A DNA stretch of 64,000 nt from JAKQEM01 sp964391185 (GTDB taxonomy: Bacteria; Patescibacteriota; Gracilibacteria; Peribacterales; Peribacteraceae). The position numbers were made by a program, and so were the translations under genes. The stretch lies in contig CAYMIX010000002.1 in the NCBI GenBank assembly GCA_964391185.1, positions 156,267 to 220,266 of the forward strand, given 5' to 3'. Below, one piece after another: positions 61,984 through 64,000 of the stretch. Position 1 is the stretch's first letter; each line of letters begins with the position of its first letter. Below the pieces are notes generated by a model, which did not search any database, was not told where the DNA came from, and worked only from the letters and a program-made list of their open reading frames with translations.

Positions 61984-61989
61984 AGTATA
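61984..61989 (-). promoter_or_regulatory. -10 hexamer TATACT, 7 nt before ATG
   Basis: Minus-strand TATACT followed by seven bases and the yebC ATG at 61976. No Shine-Dalgarno is present. Confidence 0.55.
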
Positions 61990-62002
61990 ACGTAAATATC
62001 TA

Positions 62003-62098
62003 AGGATTCAGAAGGTGCAGACGATTCAGAAGAATCAGAGGAGACGAAGAAAATAGTTCTTCTGAATCCTCTGAATCCTTTGTTTCCTCTGAATCTTT
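62003..62098. repeat. word-array palindrome of 9-nt GATTCAGAR words
   Basis: The left arm includes GATTCAGAA (twice) and GAATCAGAG. The right arm on the minus strand is GATTCAGAG, GAAACAAAG, GATTCAGAG, GATTCAGAA. It fills the gap between rpsR and yebC. Confidence 0.7.
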
Positions 62099-62104
62099 AA
62101 AGAA

Positions 62105-62344
62105 TTACTTACGGTAAGCGAGCATTCCCATAAAGCGTGCGAGCTCAACAGAATGCTTGAGCATCTTCTGGTGCTTGAGACAGACACCGGAGTAGTAACG
62201 CTTGCGGATGTTGCCGAAGTAATCGATGAACGGCTTCATCACGCCATAGTCTTTGTAATCGATGTACTGTGCTTCCTTCTCACAGAAGTCACACTTCTTG
62301 AGGCGAGGATCACTGCGGTTTTGGTTCTGATTGCGGCGGGCCAT
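62105..62344 (-). CDS. rpsR: ribosomal protein bS18
   Basis: 79 residues. Core IDYKDYGVMKPFIDYFGNIRKRYYSG is typical. A C-x2-C (KKCDFCEK) and a later C-x2-H (VCLKHQK) suggest a zinc-binding C+ form. It lies directly after rpsF; the ssb gene that usually separates them is absent. Confidence 0.93.
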   Translation of the reverse strand: MARRNQNQNRSDPRLKKCDFCEKEAQYIDYKDYGVMKPFIDYFGNIRKRYYSGVCLKHQKMLKHSVELARFMGMLAYRK

Positions 62345-62394
62345 ATAGGAGGATCGTAAGTAGGGAAGTAAGGAGGTAACGAGTGATCAAGGGA

Positions 62395-62949
62395 TCACAT
62401 TTCCAAATCTTTATCAGACAACATCTTATCAAGCTGCTGTGTGAGAGCTTCGCCTGTCACTGGCTTCGCTACTGGAGCATCTGCTTTCTTCTCGCGAGCT
62501 GGTCCACGCTTAGCTTTGTCGACAACCTGCTTGAGCTTCTTGTCTTCTTTTTCCTGTAATTTACGCTCGCCTTCCAAACGATTAGCCTCCTTCCACTGCT
62601 TCTCGGAATCAGCGTACGAACGAATCTGATATTTCTTTGGTGGCTTCACGATCATGTGGCGAAGCATTCCCTTAAGGATGCGGAGCTGTTCGTCGATTTC
62701 CAAAATCTTGGATGGATCGATTTCGAAGTAATAAATGATGAAGTTACCTTCCTGGTAACCACCGATCTTGTATGCAAGACCGCGGCGTCCCCAAACATCT
62801 TTGAAAATCTGCTTCGCACCTGCTTCAGCAAAGATCTCATCGATGCTCTTCAGAAGTTCTGCTTCTTCCTTCTGATTAGCTGGGTATGGATATACGACGG
62901 CTACCTCGTAGAGGCGCACTTCGTCCGAGCTTGGTGTGTAAGAAACCAT
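62395..62949 (-). CDS. rpsF: ribosomal protein bS6 with C-terminal extension
   Basis: 184 residues against about 95-135 usual. Residues 1-105 are the bS6 fold (LYEVAVVYPYP, WGRRGLAYKIGGYQEGNFIIYYFEIDPSKI, LRHMIVKPP). Residues 110-184 form a charged Lys/Glu helix and a disordered tail. ATG at 62949 is preferred; a longer frame from 63057 reads through the promoter. A TTGACG-N17-TATTCT promoter is upstream. Confidence 0.9.
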   Translation of the reverse strand: MVSYTPSSDEVRLYEVAVVYPYPANQKEEAELLKSIDEIFAEAGAKQIFKDVWGRRGLAYKIGGYQEGNFIIYYFEIDPSKILEIDEQLRILKGMLRHMIVKPPKKYQIRSYADSEKQWKEANRLEGERKLQEKEDKKLKQVVDKAKRGPAREKKADAPVAKPVTGEALTQQLDKMLSDKDLEM

Positions 62950-63010
62950 AGCGCTTTGTGGGTAAAACCATGCGTCACTCAGGATGCACGGAAAGCGAAT
63001 AAGGACCGGG

Positions 63011-63039
63011 AGAATAATCAGGTTTGGGCGTAACGTCAA
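63011..63039 (-). promoter_or_regulatory. rpsF promoter TTGACG-N17-TATTCT
   Basis: A consensus-spaced promoter on the minus strand, about 60 bp before the rpsF ATG. This transcript has a normal leader, unlike most operon heads here. Confidence 0.65.
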
Positions 63040-63100
63040 GTAAATTGAACATAACATGGTTCGAACGCGTTCGTAGAAAACTATTATGACAAAAATCTCA

Positions 63101-63128
63101 TTGACTCCGCGTTTTTGGATAGTAAGAT
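63101..63128 (+). promoter_or_regulatory. rRNA promoter TTGACT-N16-TAAGAT
   Basis: A sigma-70-like pair about 385 bp upstream of the 16S start and divergent from the rpsF promoter. It is the best candidate for the rRNA operon promoter. Confidence 0.55.
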
Positions 63129-63510
63129 GTGCCCACTCTGCGCTTTGTCAGTGACGGTTTGTTCCGTTCTGAAACGGGCGAGAGACGCTTTGAAGACCAT
63201 GTCCTTCGTTCCGCGCTTATCGGCCGGGTGAAGGCATACGACCTTTCACAGCATCGTGTAGTAGAGAGATGTGTTTATATCTTAGACTTCGGTCTAAGCA
63301 TAAACCCCAATAATCCTTTGGATTTAAAGTGAGGAGTCACTCAAAACACTCAAGTGTGTAGACACTCTAAATACTTGCCTCGTCAGATTAATCTGACGTG
63401 GATTGCTATGTGATCACTCGATCACGTCATACACCCGATTATGTGGTGTATCGACACGAGCACAAATCACTCTCTGATACTGCGAAGCCTTTCTAAGGCG
63501 AAGCTTTATC
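63129..63510 (+). other. structured rRNA leader, no gene
   Basis: A 380-bp stretch without a credible ORF. Hairpins seen: CTTAGAC-TTCG-GTCTAAG (63281-63298), CGTCAGATTAATCTGACG (63381-63398), GTGATC-ACTC-GATCAC (63410-63425) and ATACACC ... GGTGTAT (63429-63451). These are typical of antitermination and RNase III processing leaders. Confidence 0.6.

Positions 63511-64000
<490 letters not shown>

Noticed and set aside
63129..63510. Small frame at 63129-63332 upstream of 16S
   Set aside because: It starts within the rRNA leader and matches no protein pattern; the stretch is explained by hairpins of an rRNA leader.

Overview
The window looks like a chromosomal segment of a small-genome bacterium of the Candidate Phyla Radiation (Patescibacteria), most plausibly Peregrinibacteria or a close relative. 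The reasons are tight head-to-tail genes with 4-base ATGA overlaps, rpsF followed directly by rpsR with no ssb between them, rpmH away from dnaA/rnpA, few Shine-Dalgarno sites, and the 16S 5' end. The phylum is inferred from gene style and 16S appearance; no alignment was run.

Positions 1-33500 are a surface-glycan island. It holds a truncated SGNH hydrolase at the left edge, a flippase, about ten GT4/GT2 glycosyltransferases, GtrA and DUF2304 proteins, several large polytopic glycosyltransferase-like membrane proteins, two methyltransferases and three sugar-nucleotide epimerase/dehydratases. It also holds WecB and a four-gene ADP-heptose block: a cupin fused to an HldE-type kinase, a GmhB-like phosphatase, an HldE-type nucleotidyltransferase and a GT9 heptosyltransferase. 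Many of these genes appear to assemble lipid-linked and cell-surface sugars.

Positions 33500-47000 are mostly housekeeping: SufS and SufU, tRNA-Thr(GGT), an M50 protease, rpmB, a GGQ-domain release factor homologue, tRNA-Ser(GGA) preceded by a decayed copy of its 5' half, pheT, a PduO-type cobalamin adenosyltransferase, rpmH, an M16 peptidase, a TMTC-like TPR membrane protein and ndk. Positions 46859-51389 hold the most unusual genes: a TrmB-like regulator with two identical 19-bp palindromes upstream, diverging from a 990-residue cobalamin-binding-like/radical-SAM/class-V-aminotransferase fusion, followed convergently by a DUF1858-IscA fusion. Positions 51440-64000 hold a C-terminal processing protease, an RNase H, a VanW protein, recO, ftsX, a TPR protein, a small pilin-like membrane protein, a class A PBP with Ig-like repeats, yebC, rpsR, rpsF and the start of a 16S rRNA gene behind a structured leader.

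The strongest cross-cutting signal is a set of about 17 intergenic composite palindromes built from 7-9-nt words. Each locus uses one word family, and the words are reordered between the two arms. The same vocabularies also occur in frame inside at least three and probably four coding regions. A second signal is a -10-like hexamer 5-10 nt before the start codon of most operon-head genes, which suggests leaderless transcripts. Both are read directly from the sequence; their functions are inference.
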